Below, one piece after another: positions 1 through 7,395 of a stretch of 64,000 bases of DNA. Position numbers and translations under genes: made by a program. Position 1 is the stretch's first letter; every line of letters begins with the position of its first letter. The stretch is from CBDBGD01 sp965205235 (GTDB lineage: Bacteria; Chloroflexota; Dehalococcoidia; Lucifugimonadales; UBA1127): NCBI GenBank assembly GCA_965205235.1, contig CBDBGD010000007.1, forward strand, positions 496,001 to 560,000, read 5' to 3'. The notes below the pieces were generated by a model that saw only the letters and a program-made list of their open reading frames with translations, was not told the DNA's origin and made no database searches.

Positions 1-370
1 CTCCGTAGAGGAGAACCTGGCCAGGTTTGGCGACGTTGGTTGGGCCCACCCGCCCGCCCTCGGGTGTTTTCTTTGGGGGCCTGCGGCCCCCATGCCCCCG
101 CTGGGGGCACACGGCCTGGCCATCGGGTTGGGGCGTTGGCCGATGTGACGGCGGGGGTTGCCGTCCGGCTGCGCCGGACACCCCTCACCCGCCGGCAGGG
201 CGCGCCCTGCACCCTCAGCGGGGGCGTGGTTCGACAGGCTCACCACGAACGGGTCGGGGTTCAGGGTGAGCGGGATATGCGCGTGGGTGGGCATGGGGGT
301 AGGGTAGGGGATAAGGGGGTGAGGGGATAGGGGCAGATGGCAGCGGGGGGCGGGCGGAGGGACCTAGTGG
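1..370. other. Non-coding repeat-rich stretch
   Basis: No credible gene is seen here. Open frames in it are proline/glycine-rich and follow from GC content. It holds a GC-rich palindromic repeat (about 43-118), one copy of the TTCGACAGGCTC repeat (about 229-250), and a purine-rich tract near 281-340 resembling the reverse complement of CCCCTACCCTACCCCCATG seen near 50226. Confidence 0.6.
43..118 (+). repeat. GC-rich palindromic interspersed repeat (family C), copy 1
   Basis: The core contains GGGGGCCTGCGGCCCCC followed by ATGCCCCCGCTGGGGGCA, so it can form two adjacent strong hairpins. A nearly identical copy, in the same sequence order, lies at about 55497-55573. A third, inverted copy is at about 51102-51155, fused to the 3' end of rho. 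Repeat identity is seen directly; any function, such as termination, is inferred. Confidence 0.75.
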
Positions 371-457
371 TCACGACACAAGCACTTCTAGCACAAGAAA
401 GGCCAGCACTAGCAAGAAGAATACGCCGCCAATGGCCCTGATAGCCTGCCACGGCAC
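371..457 (-). CDS. Putative 28-residue single-span membrane microprotein
   Basis: A GTG-initiated frame of 28 codons begins four bases after the stop of the 194-residue gene upstream, with a GGAG seven bases ahead of the GTG. The translation is nearly all one hydrophobic helix (AIRAIGGVFFLLVLAFLVLE) with a short polar start. Translational coupling to the upstream gene is plausible. No family is recognised. It is too short for statistical support, so the call rests on hydrophobicity, Shine-Dalgarno spacing and position. Confidence 0.35.
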   Translation of the reverse strand: MPWQAIRAIGGVFFLLVLAFLVLEVLVS

Positions 458-461
458 CCCA

Positions 462-1046
462 CTACTCCACCCACCTCCAGGCAGCTGGTATGTCGTCGTG
501 GTACTTCAGGTCGAAGTCTCTCCTCCTCTCCAAAGGCCTATCCCAGTTGGAGAAAGTGTGGGCGAGGAACAGCAGCAGCGGGGCAGCGATGACTATGGCT
601 AGCAGGAATCTACCCGGGGTTGCGCTGGCGAAGGGAGCGTCCACGCACTTCCAGGCAGCTCGTATGTCGTCGTGGTACTTCGGGTCGAAGTCTCTTGTCC
701 CCTCCAAAGGCTTATCCCAGATGGAGAAAATGCGGGTAATCGCGTCCACGGCATTGATCCTGGCGCTGTCGTCCAGGTCCTCCGAGGGCGTGGCCCAGGT
801 GAGCACCTGCCATGGCAGCTCTGGCATATGAAACCTTGCGGCGATGAAGCGGTAGGCCCCATCGTCGTTATTGCCCACCACGTAGACGTCGGTCAGCCTC
901 TCGTCCTCGTCCACCGTTCCATCTGAAAGATGGGAGGCGAGGGCAGGCGGCGCAGGGATGCACTTGTGCGCCGGGTGCGGCCTGCGGTCGCACGGTGGGA
1001 GGAGCAGCAGCCCCGCCAGCGCAATGAGCAGGCAGGCCTTGGCCAT
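462..1046 (-). CDS. Hypothetical exported/membrane protein with an internal duplication
   Basis: The product is 194 residues and no family is recognised. The N-terminus (residues 1-20) is a hydrophobic signal-like segment ending LLLLPPC, which is not a good lipobox. A second hydrophobic span lies near residues 145-162. A block of about 28 residues is duplicated: WDKPLEGTRDFDPKYHDDI near residue 110 recurs as WDRPLERRRDFDLKYHDDI at the C-terminus, and the DNA copies (about 646-735 and 472-560) are still very similar, implying a recent duplication. The start is supported by AAAGGAGG five bases upstream of ATG. A small hydrophobic ORF follows directly. Function unknown. Confidence 0.65.
   Translation of the reverse strand: MAKACLLIALAGLLLLPPCDRRPHPAHKCIPAPPALASHLSDGTVDEDERLTDVYVVGNNDDGAYRFIAARFHMPELPWQVLTWATPSEDLDDSARINAVDAITRIFSIWDKPLEGTRDFDPKYHDDIRAAWKCVDAPFASATPGRFLLAIVIAAPLLLFLAHTFSNWDRPLERRRDFDLKYHDDIPAAWRWVE
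472..735 (-). repeat. Intragenic direct repeat (two units of about 90 bp, 174 bp apart)
   Basis: The unit at about 646-735 and the unit at about 472-560 align over most of their length with few mismatches and the same reading frame. They encode the duplicated W-D-x-P-L-E-x-x-R-D-F-D-x-K-Y-H-D-D-I block of the 194-residue protein. The offset of 174 bp is a multiple of three, so the duplication kept the frame. Confidence 0.75.
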
Positions 1047-1116
1047 CGCTTCCTCCTTTGCACTCCTACCTCATGGTGACGCCGTGCTTGGGCCATAGTG
1101 CTCCTCGACGATACGA

Positions 1117-1239
1117 TCAACTTCGGCGGCTTTTAGCGATGGCGGCAATGGTGAGCAACAAAGCGTACCCGACCCAGAACCACCATTTCAGCAATAGCCA
1201 TGTGAGGCCCATCAACATGATGTTTGCGACAAAGTCCAT
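1117..1239 (-). CDS. Putative 40-residue membrane microprotein downstream of an orphan antitoxin
   Basis: An ATG frame of 40 codons starts 14 bases after the antitoxin stop on the same strand. The translation (start MDFVANIMLMGLTWLLLK) is strongly hydrophobic with a tryptophan-rich centre (KWWFWVGYALLL) and a basic tail (KSRRS), as expected of a one- or two-span peptide with a cytoplasmic C-terminus. No clear Shine-Dalgarno is visible, so translation could depend on coupling. A small hydrophobic toxin beside an antitoxin is conceivable but unsupported. Confidence 0.35.
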   Translation of the reverse strand: MDFVANIMLMGLTWLLLKWWFWVGYALLLTIAAIAKSRRS

Positions 1240-1253
1240 GAGGCCAGACGCCG

Positions 1254-1559
1254 CTACTCTTGCGGCTGCTCGGACGCCTCGATGCGCATCCGCAAGCCCA
1301 AGGCACCCATGATCTTCACGACCGTGGCAAAGGACGGGAACCCGTCCTCCGACAGCGCCCGGTAAAGCCCCGACCGGTCGAGTCCGGCGTCACGCGCAAG
1401 CCTGCTCATGTTCCGAGCCCTGGCGATGTCATTCAAGGCGGCGCGGACCATGCTGCCGTCGCCGGGGTCTTCCTCCGCACACACCTCGAGATACAGCCGC
1501 GCACGCTCCTTGGTGGTGATGTACTCGGCTGCATCAAACTCGGTCAGTTTCGCGGGCAT
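1254..1559 (-). CDS. HI1420/HigA2-type addiction module antidote (orphan)
   Basis: The product is 101 residues. It has the typical N-terminus of the family (FDAAEYITTKERARLYLEVC) followed by a helix-turn-helix: MSRLARDAGLDRSGLYRALS, then GFPSFATVVKIMGALGLRM. This matches the DNA-binding antidote family found downstream of RelE-like toxins (TIGR02684-type). The partner normally lies just upstream, but here the upstream side holds only about 58 bp and then tRNA-Phe, so no toxin is visible. GGGAG precedes the ATG. The antidote would bind its own promoter if the module were intact. It may be a module remnant. Confidence 0.8.
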   Translation of the reverse strand: MPAKLTEFDAAEYITTKERARLYLEVCAEEDPGDGSMVRAALNDIARARNMSRLARDAGLDRSGLYRALSEDGFPSFATVVKIMGALGLRMRIEASEQPQE

Positions 1560-1617
1560 ACTACTCCCTTCGACCCGCCCACGCGGGGCGCGGCGGTAGG
1601 GCCTGCGCTGGAGGGGG

Positions 1618-1692
<75 letters not shown>

Positions 1693-1813
1693 GTGCAGAA
1701 CTCAATCGTAGCCATGGCCCGCCAAGGGTGTCAAGCTGGCGTAGCGCAGACGCAACCCGTGTGCGCCGGGACCGCGCCCGGTCCTGTGGAGTCGGTGAGG
1801 AAGGCTTCCGGGG

Positions 1814-1936
1814 CTACTTGTTCATGGAGTTGCCGAGGCTGGTCAGGAGGCTGAGCACTCCAACGGAGACCAGCAGAGCGCCAATGGCAACGGTAAGCCC
1901 GGAGAATGCCCCGATCAGAACAGCAGCGTCCGTCAT
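1814..1936 (-). CDS. Membrane microprotein A (40 residues), paralogue of the gene at 2066-2200
   Basis: An ATG frame of 40 codons is preceded by GGAGGAGGTT, a near-ideal Shine-Dalgarno. The translation starts MTDAAVLIGAFSGLTVAIG and continues ALLVSVGVLSLLTSLG, a single transmembrane helix with a short polar tail. It is clearly paralogous to the 44-residue product of 2066-2200: both share A-x-L-I-x-A-F-S-G-L-T-V-A-[IV]-G-A-L-L-V-S-V-G-V-L. Conservation of protein sequence plus two strong ribosome sites argues that both are real genes below usual length cut-offs. Function unknown; small holin-like or regulatory membrane peptides are possibilities only. Confidence 0.7.
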   Translation of the reverse strand: MTDAAVLIGAFSGLTVAIGALLVSVGVLSLLTSLGNSMNK

Positions 1937-2065
1937 CCCGAACCTCCTCCTCGCTCTTCCGGTGCAGGCCGGTCAGTTTTGGCCTCCACCGCCGGTCGTG
2001 CGGCTATTGCGCCGCACCTAGTCGTCGAGTGTGCTCGCCCGCGGGCTCACGGCCCGCGCGGGCTG

Positions 2066-2200
2066 CTAGCCGCCGCCCAACCTGTCGATGACCTTGCCGA
2101 GCTTCATGACGAGGTACAGCACTCCCACGGATACCAGCAGCGCGCCAACCGCGACGGTCAGCCCGGAGAACGCAGTGATCAGCATCGCAGTGTCGGACAT
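2066..2200 (-). CDS. Membrane microprotein B (44 residues), paralogue of the gene at 1814-1936
   Basis: The ATG at 2200 is preceded by GGGGGAGGT seven bases upstream. An in-frame ATG farther upstream would add 29 residues of poorly hydrophobic, proline/arginine-rich sequence and is rejected. The product starts MSDTAMLITAFSGLTVAVG and continues ALLVSVGVLYLVMKLGKVID, one hydrophobic helix and an amphipathic basic tail ending in RLGGG. It lies head-to-tail with its paralogue, 129 bp apart, consistent with tandem duplication. No family is recognised. Confidence 0.7.
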   Translation of the reverse strand: MSDTAMLITAFSGLTVAVGALLVSVGVLYLVMKLGKVIDRLGGG

Positions 2201-2454
2201 GCCACACCTCCCCCAAATGCCCGGCGCGAGCCCGCGCGGGGCCCGGCACCGGTCGTCGCGCGGGGCGATGATACCATATTCCGTCAAGTCCCGCCAAAAC
2301 TACAACCCTCTCGCCATGAAGTGCGTTCATAATAGGCGAATTCCGTTGGAATTCCCTTACATTTCGCACATACCTCGCAGCGCGACGCCGCATGGGGAGC
2401 AGCCCCCTGGCGGGCGAGCCGTCCACGGCAGCATCAGAGGCGGCCCCACGAATG

Positions 2455-2460
2455 TATAAT
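2455..2460 (+). promoter_or_regulatory. -10 element for endonuclease V, leaderless layout
   Basis: A perfect TATAAT, preceded by TG, ends six bases before the ATG at 2467. No Shine-Dalgarno is seen. Transcription would start at or next to the ATG, giving a leaderless message. No convincing -35 box is present 17 bases upstream. Confidence 0.6.
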
Positions 2461-2466
2461 GGCCCT

Positions 2467-3165
2467 ATGAGACTCGACTGGACCCACCCCTGGCCGACGA
2501 GCATCCAGGAGGCGCGGGAGCTCCAGGAGCGGCTGGCCTCCCAGGTGTCCCGACGCAACGAGGCGCCGGACGAGCCCCGCTACGTGACGGGCATCGACGT
2601 CTCCGGCAGGGGCGCCGACGGGCGGGTCCGCAGCGCGGCGGTCGTCCTGCGATGGGAGGACATGGCCGTGGTGGAGGTGCGGACGGCGAACACAGCGCCG
2701 CGCTTTCCCTACGTGCCGGGCCTGCTGGCCTTCCGTGAGGCGCCGGCGGTGCTGGACGTCCTGGAGCGCCTCAGTGTGACGCCCGATCTCATCCTGGCGG
2801 ACGGCCAGGGGCTGGCGCATCCGAGGCGCTTCGGGCTGGCGTGCCACGTGGGGCTGCTGGCGGGCGTGCCGACCATCGGCTGCGCGAAGTCGCTGCTGGT
2901 GGGGCGGTACTCGGGGTTGGAGGCCGAGCAGGGGTCGAGCGCGGAGCTGGTGCACCGCGACGAGGTTGTGGGTGCGGCGGTGCGGACGCGCAGCGGGGTG
3001 TCGCCGGTGTTCGTGTCGATCGGCCATCGGGTGGACCTGGCGGCGGCGGTGCGGCTGACGCTGGCGTGCAGCCGCGGCTACCGGGTGCCGGAGCCGACGC
3101 GGCTGGCGCACCACGCGGCCGCGGGGCGGCTGGCGGAGGGGGAGCGCGTCGCAGCGCACGCGTAA
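2467..3165 (+). CDS. nfi: Endonuclease V (deoxyinosine 3' endonuclease)
   Basis: The product is 232 residues, close to the usual 220-230. The family motifs are in order: GIDVS with the metal-binding Asp at 44, PYVPGLLAFRE (81-91) with the wedge PYVPG and catalytic Glu 91, and ILADGQG with Asp 112. Then GLACHVGLLAGVPTIGCAKS follows. The enzyme nicks DNA 3' of deaminated bases such as inosine, on the second phosphodiester bond. The start at 2467 is chosen because TATAAT lies six bases upstream and the longer upstream frame lacks homology. It precedes prfB by about 50 bp on the same strand. Confidence 0.93.
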   Translation: MRLDWTHPWPTSIQEARELQERLASQVSRRNEAPDEPRYVTGIDVSGRGADGRVRSAAVVLRWEDMAVVEVRTANTAPRFPYVPGLLAFREAPAVLDVLERLSVTPDLILADGQGLAHPRRFGLACHVGLLAGVPTIGCAKSLLVGRYSGLEAEQGSSAELVHRDEVVGAAVRTRSGVSPVFVSIGHRVDLAAAVRLTLACSRGYRVPEPTRLAHHAAAGRLAEGERVAAHA

Positions 3166-3217
3166 CACACGAAAGTCGCAAGACGCCGGCGGGCAGCCGG
3201 CAGCAACGAGGTGAGGA

Positions 3218-4328
3218 ATGCAGGAGCTCTTGAGCCACGTCCAGGGACTTCACGTCCGCATCAAGGACTTGATGGACCGTCTTTGACGTGGCAGGAAAGG
3301 AGCAGCAGGTCGCAGAGCTGGAGCGGAAGGCCGCCGAGCCGACGCTCTGGGACTCGCCGATGGAGGCGCAACGCCTCCTCCGCCGACTGTCGGCGCTGAA
3401 GGAGGAGGTGGACACCTGGCGGCGGGAGGAGCAGGCCGCGGCATCCCTGGCGGAACTGGTCGCCATGGCCGCGGAGGAGGAGGACGCCGACCTCGCACAG
3501 GAGCTGGCGCAGGAGGCCCGCGAGGTAGAGGAGCGCCTGCGCGCCTTGGAGTTCGACCTACTGCTGGCCGGGCCGTACAGCGACCGCGACGCGATCCTGG
3601 CCATCCACTCCGGCGCCGGGGGCACGGAGTCGCAGGACTGGGCGGAGATGCTCCTCCGCATGTACCTGCGTTGGGCGGAGAAGCAGCGCTTCTCGGCGCG
3701 GGTGCTGGAGACGTCCGCCGGCGAGGAGGCCGGCATCAAGAGCGCCACGGTGGAGATCGCCGGGAGGCACGTCTACGGCTGGCTTCGGGCGGAGAAGGGC
3801 GTGCACCGGCTCGTGCGTCTGTCGCCGTTCGACGCGGCGCACCTGCGGCACACGTCCTTCGCCCTGGTCGAGGTGTGGCCGCAGGCGGAGGAGGAGCTGG
3901 ACATCACAATTAAGGACGAAGACGTGCGCATCGACACGTTCCGGGCCGGGGGCCACGGCGGCCAGAACGTGCAGAAGGTGGAGACGGCGGTGCGCATCGT
4001 CCACCTGCCGACGGGCGTCACCGTCTCGTGTCAGAACGAGCGGTCGCAGGCGCAGAACCGGGAGGTGGCGTTCAAGATCCTGCGCGCCCGCCTGATCGAC
4101 CTGGAGATGGAGCGGCGAGCGGAGGAGCAAACCCGACTGAAGGGCGAGCACGTATCACCAGGGTGGGGGAACCAGATCCGGAGCTACGTCCTCCACCCGT
4201 ACAAGCTGGTGAAGGACCATCGCAGCGGCTACGAGACCCGGGACCCGCAGGCGGTGCTGGACGGCGGGATCGACGGGGCGCTCAAGGCGTCGCTGCTGAC
4301 GACCGTGGGAACAGAGGAAGAGGAGTAG
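3218..4328 (+). CDS. prfB: Peptide chain release factor 2 with programmed +1 frameshift
   Basis: RF2 releases peptides at UGA and UAA stops. The gene starts at ATG 3218 (GAGGTGAG upstream) and reads 22 codons to CTT TGA C at 3281-3287, the classical autoregulatory slippery site. After a +1 shift the frame continues from GAC (3285) to 4328, giving about 369 residues (E. coli 365). The SPF codon-recognition tripeptide is in LVRLSPFDAAHLRHTSFA and the catalytic GGQ is in RAGGHGGQNVQKVETAVR. When RF2 is low the ribosome shifts and completes the protein. The usual Shine-Dalgarno-like stimulator before the shift site is weak here. A repeat begins immediately after the stop. Confidence 0.95.
3281..3287 (+). 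promoter_or_regulatory. RF2 programmed +1 frameshift site (CTT TGA C)
   Basis: The in-frame UGA at 3284-3286 follows CTT at codon 22, with C as the fourth base. Reading resumes as GAC. This heptamer and its codon position match prfB genes across bacteria. Confidence 0.93.
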
Positions 4329-4375
4329 CCCTTCGACAGGCTCAGGCCCTTCGAGAGCCTCAGGGTGAGCGGGGA
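4329..4375 (+). repeat. TTCGACAGGCTC interspersed repeat abutting the prfB stop
   Basis: Immediately after the prfB TAG comes CCCTTCGACAGGCTCAGG, then CCTTCGAGAGCCTCAGGGTG. The same element, in variants, occurs at about 229-250, 12492-12515, 50270-50300 (inverted) and 51070-51095. A second repeat containing CTTCGCAGGAACGACG follows at about 4392-4410. Confidence 0.75.
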
Positions 4376-4440
4376 GGCGAGGTTCCCCCTGCCTTCGCAG
4401 GAACGACGAGAGTGGTTGAGCGGGAGTAGTTGGAGTGAGG

Positions 4441-6084
4441 ATGACACGAATGAAGCTGAAGTGGCGCCTGCCCATCGCACTGCTCGCCGTCGCCGCCGTT
4501 GCGCTGGCGGCCTGCGCGGACTCGGAGCCGCGGTCGGACTCGACGGCGGCGCAGTCGGCCGCCGACGACTCGCGCGCGCCGGACGGCGACGTCTTTCGCC
4601 GCACGTTCCAGGACCCGCCGACGCTGGACCCCCACCTCGCGTCGGACACCCTCGCTTCGGCCATCATCGTGGAGCTGTTCAGCGGGCTGGTCACCATCAA
4701 CCTGGACCTGCAGCTGGCGCCCGACCTGGCCGAAAGCTGGGAGGTGAGCGGCGACGGCCTCACCTACACCTTCCGCCTCCGGCCCAACGCGGTCTTCCAC
4801 GACGGCAAGCCCGTCACGGCCCACGACGTCAAGTACTCCTTCGAGCGGGCCCTGGACCCGGAGACCGGCTCGCCCACCGTCGACTCCTACCTGGACGACA
4901 TCGTGGGGGCGGAGGAGCGGCTGGCGGGGGAGGCGCAGGAGGTGGAGGGCGTCCGCGTCGTCGACGACCGGACGCTCACCATCACCATCAAGGAGCCCAG
5001 GGCCTACTTCCTGGCCAAGCTGACCTACCCGGCAGCCTTCGTCGTCGACCGGGAGAACATCGAGGAGGACGGGGAGCAGTGGACGCAGGAGCCCAACGGG
5101 ACCGGGCCGTTCCGCCTCAAGGAGTACCGCATCGGCGAGGTCATGGTGCTGGAGCGCAACGCCGACTTCTACCTGGAGCCGGCCAAGGTGGAGGAGGTGG
5201 AGCTCATCCTCAGCGGCGGCTCCGCCATGGCCATGTACGAGAACGACGAGATCCACATCACCGGCGTGGGCCTGGCCGACATCGAGCGCGTGACCAACCC
5301 CAGCGACCCCCTCAACGAGGACCTGGTGGTGGCCGCGCCCAGCTTCAACATCACCTACATAGGCTTCAACGTGAACGAGCCTCCCTTCGACGACCTGAAC
5401 GTGCGGCAGGCCCTGTCAATGGTCATCAACAAGGAGCTCATCGCCGAGGAGGTGCTCGTCGGCCTGGTGGCACCGGCGGAGGGCATTCTGCCGCCGGGGT
5501 TCCCCGGCTACACCGGCCGCGTGCAGGGCCTGGAGTTCAACGTCGAGCGCGCCAAGCAGCTCCTGGCCGAGTCGCGCTACGCGGGCGAGCTGCCGCGCAT
5601 CGTCATCACCATCCCCGGCACCGGCGGCTCGCTGGGGCTGGACCTAGAGGTCATCCGCGGCATGTGGGAGGAGCAGCTGGGCGTGGCCGTGGAGATTGTG
5701 CAGGTGGAGTGGGCGACGTACCTGGACGACCTGCACGCGCGCAAGTTCCAGGCCTTCGCCGGCATCGGGTGGCAGGCCGACTACCCGGACCCGCAGGACT
5801 TCCTGGACGTGCTGTTCCACTCGGAGAGCCAGCTCAACAGCACCGGCTACAACAACCCCGAGGTGGACCGCGTGGCTCGCAGGACGCTCGCACGGCGGGG
5901 TGGGAGCAGCGGGTGGAGCTGTACCGCCAGGTGGAGCAGACCATCCTGGACGACGCCCCGTGGGTGCCGCTGTGGTTCAGCGGGGAGCGGCTGGTGCTGG
6001 TCAAGCCTTACGTCCAGGGCTACCACCTCACGCCGATGATCATCCCCAAGCTGCGGTTTGTGTCGATCGAGCGGTCGAAGGGTG
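4441..6084 (+). CDS. Peptide/nickel-type ABC transporter substrate-binding lipoprotein (family 5), frame broken near 5880
   Basis: The signal peptide ends in VALAAC, a lipobox, so this is a lipoprotein (lipid-modified Cys near residue 23). The family 5 binding-protein pattern follows: FQDPPTLDPHLASD, LAPDLAESWEVSGDGLTYTF, VTAHDVKYSFERALDP, NVRQALSMVINKE. Near 5870-5890 homology jumps frame: one frame ends at 6039 in arginine/serine-rich nonsense, while the next frame supplies TAGWEQRVELYRQVEQTILD and then LTPMIIPKLRFVSIER. That second frame then runs into repeats without a stop, so the true end is unclear. The start is at ATG 4441 after GGAG. The permeases are probably those at 10584 and 11518. 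The break could be an indel error or real decay. Confidence 0.8.
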
Positions 6085-6208
6085 GGCCCGTGGTTTCGTC
6101 GTCCCTGCGCAGCCCGGCAAGGTGGGCGCCACTCCAGCGCCTCGAGGGGACTGTCGGCGCTGCGCGTCACTCTCACCCCAACCCTCTCCCTCTCGGAGAG
6201 GGGGCGGA
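6085..6208 (+). repeat. Composite repeat after the peptide-binding protein
   Basis: The sequence contains a TTTCGTCGTCCCTGCGCAG piece and then CTCACCCCAACCCTCTCCC followed by TCTCGGAGAGGGGG, a member of the CCCTCTCCC/GGGAGAGGG palindrome family abundant at 49119-50125. It begins within a few codons of where the binding protein should end and removes an in-frame stop. Confidence 0.6.
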
Positions 6209-6261
6209 TGCGCGCCCCAATGTGGTAGAGTGTGCGCATTCGAAAAACCCAAGGAGCAGGC

Positions 6262-7365
6262 ATGGAGCAGACCGACTTCCTCCCCTACGAGAAGCCAACG
6301 CCGCCAGGCACCCACGTCAAGCCCACCCCACGGGACCTCTTCATCCAGCACGACGTCTGCGTGGAGACCCGGTGGGAGAGCATGTACAGTCGCGGCTACG
6401 TCACTCCAGCCTCCCTGTTCTACATCCGCAACCACGGCCCCACGCCGACCATCGACGTCAAGACGTGGCGGCTGAAGGTGCAGGGCCCCGGCGTCGCCAA
6501 GCCGCTGGAGCTCACGTACGACGACATCCTCCGCATGCCATCGGTGACCGTGACACGCTTCATCGAGTGCGCGGGCAACGGGCGCATCTTCTTCAAGGAG
6601 TACCAGGACGACATGCCCAAGGGGAGGCCGTGGCGGTTCGGCTCGTACGGGCTGGCCGAGTGGACGGGGGTATCGCTGTCGGAGATCCTGGAGCGCGCCG
6701 CCATCAAGCCCACCGCCGTCGACGTCATGCCCACGGGGCTGGACCGGTCGGCGGTGGAGCGCCCCATGCCCGTCGCCAAGGCCATGGAGCCGGACACCGT
6801 ACTGGCCTACGCGATGAACGGGGACATCATCCCGCCCGACCACGGCTACCCCGCCCGCGTCGTCGTGCCCGGCTGGGTGGGCATCAACAGCATCAAGTGG
6901 GTGGGCAGCATCACCGTCTCGGAGGAGCCCATCTACGTCGAGCGGAACACCGAGGAGTACGTGCTGGCCGGCCCGGGCTTCGAGCCGGAGCCGCCGGCGT
7001 GGGGGCCGGTGCTCACGAGCGTGCCCGTCCGCAGCGCCATCGCGCTCCCGTGGCCCGCAAAGCTGCCGCCGGGCCTGCAGACCATCCGGGGCTTCGCCTG
7101 GTCCGGGTACGGCCACATCACCAGGGTCGAGTACAGCTTGGACGACGGCCGGACGTGGGCCGACGCCGAAATCCGCGAGCCGAACATCACGCTGGCCGGC
7201 TGCCGCTGGGAGTTCGCCTGGGACGCGCCCCCGGGCGAGGGCACCATCACCATCCGAGCGACGGACAGCTCGGGGAAGACGCAGCCCACGCCGGACACGA
7301 TGCGGTGGAACATGCGCGGCTACGAGTTCTGGGCTGCAGTGCCGCACCCTGTGCGCGTGGGGTAG
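6262..7365 (+). CDS. Sulfite oxidase-family molybdopterin-dependent oxidoreductase
   Basis: The product is 367 residues. The start is at ATG 6262, with AAGGAG five bases upstream. The oxidoreductase molybdopterin-binding domain occupies roughly residues 50-230, with the Mo-ligating Cys at 103 in RFIECAGNGR and with PARVVVPGWVGINSIKWV, typical of the fold. Residues 255-365 look like the Mo-cofactor dimerisation domain (SGYGHITRVEYSLDDGRTWA). There is no Tat signal, so it is probably cytosolic or exported by an unseen partner. The substrate could be sulfite or another oxyanion or sulfur compound; the sequence does not decide it. It sits between the peptide-binding protein and the methylase cassette. 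Confidence 0.9.
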   Translation: MEQTDFLPYEKPTPPGTHVKPTPRDLFIQHDVCVETRWESMYSRGYVTPASLFYIRNHGPTPTIDVKTWRLKVQGPGVAKPLELTYDDILRMPSVTVTRFIECAGNGRIFFKEYQDDMPKGRPWRFGSYGLAEWTGVSLSEILERAAIKPTAVDVMPTGLDRSAVERPMPVAKAMEPDTVLAYAMNGDIIPPDHGYPARVVVPGWVGINSIKWVGSITVSEEPIYVERNTEEYVLAGPGFEPEPPAWGPVLTSVPVRSAIALPWPAKLPPGLQTIRGFAWSGYGHITRVEYSLDDGRTWADAEIREPNITLAGCRWEFAWDAPPGEGTITIRATDSSGKTQPTPDTMRWNMRGYEFWAAVPHPVRVG

Positions 7366-7395
7366 AGCGTAGCAACCACGGAGGGTAATAGGCCC

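Noticed and set aside
4365..7388. A 1007-codon open frame on the plus strand
   Set aside because: Only the short part near 5885-6080 carries real homology (the shifted end of the peptide-binding protein). The rest is an out-of-frame reading of that gene and of the sulfite-oxidase gene.
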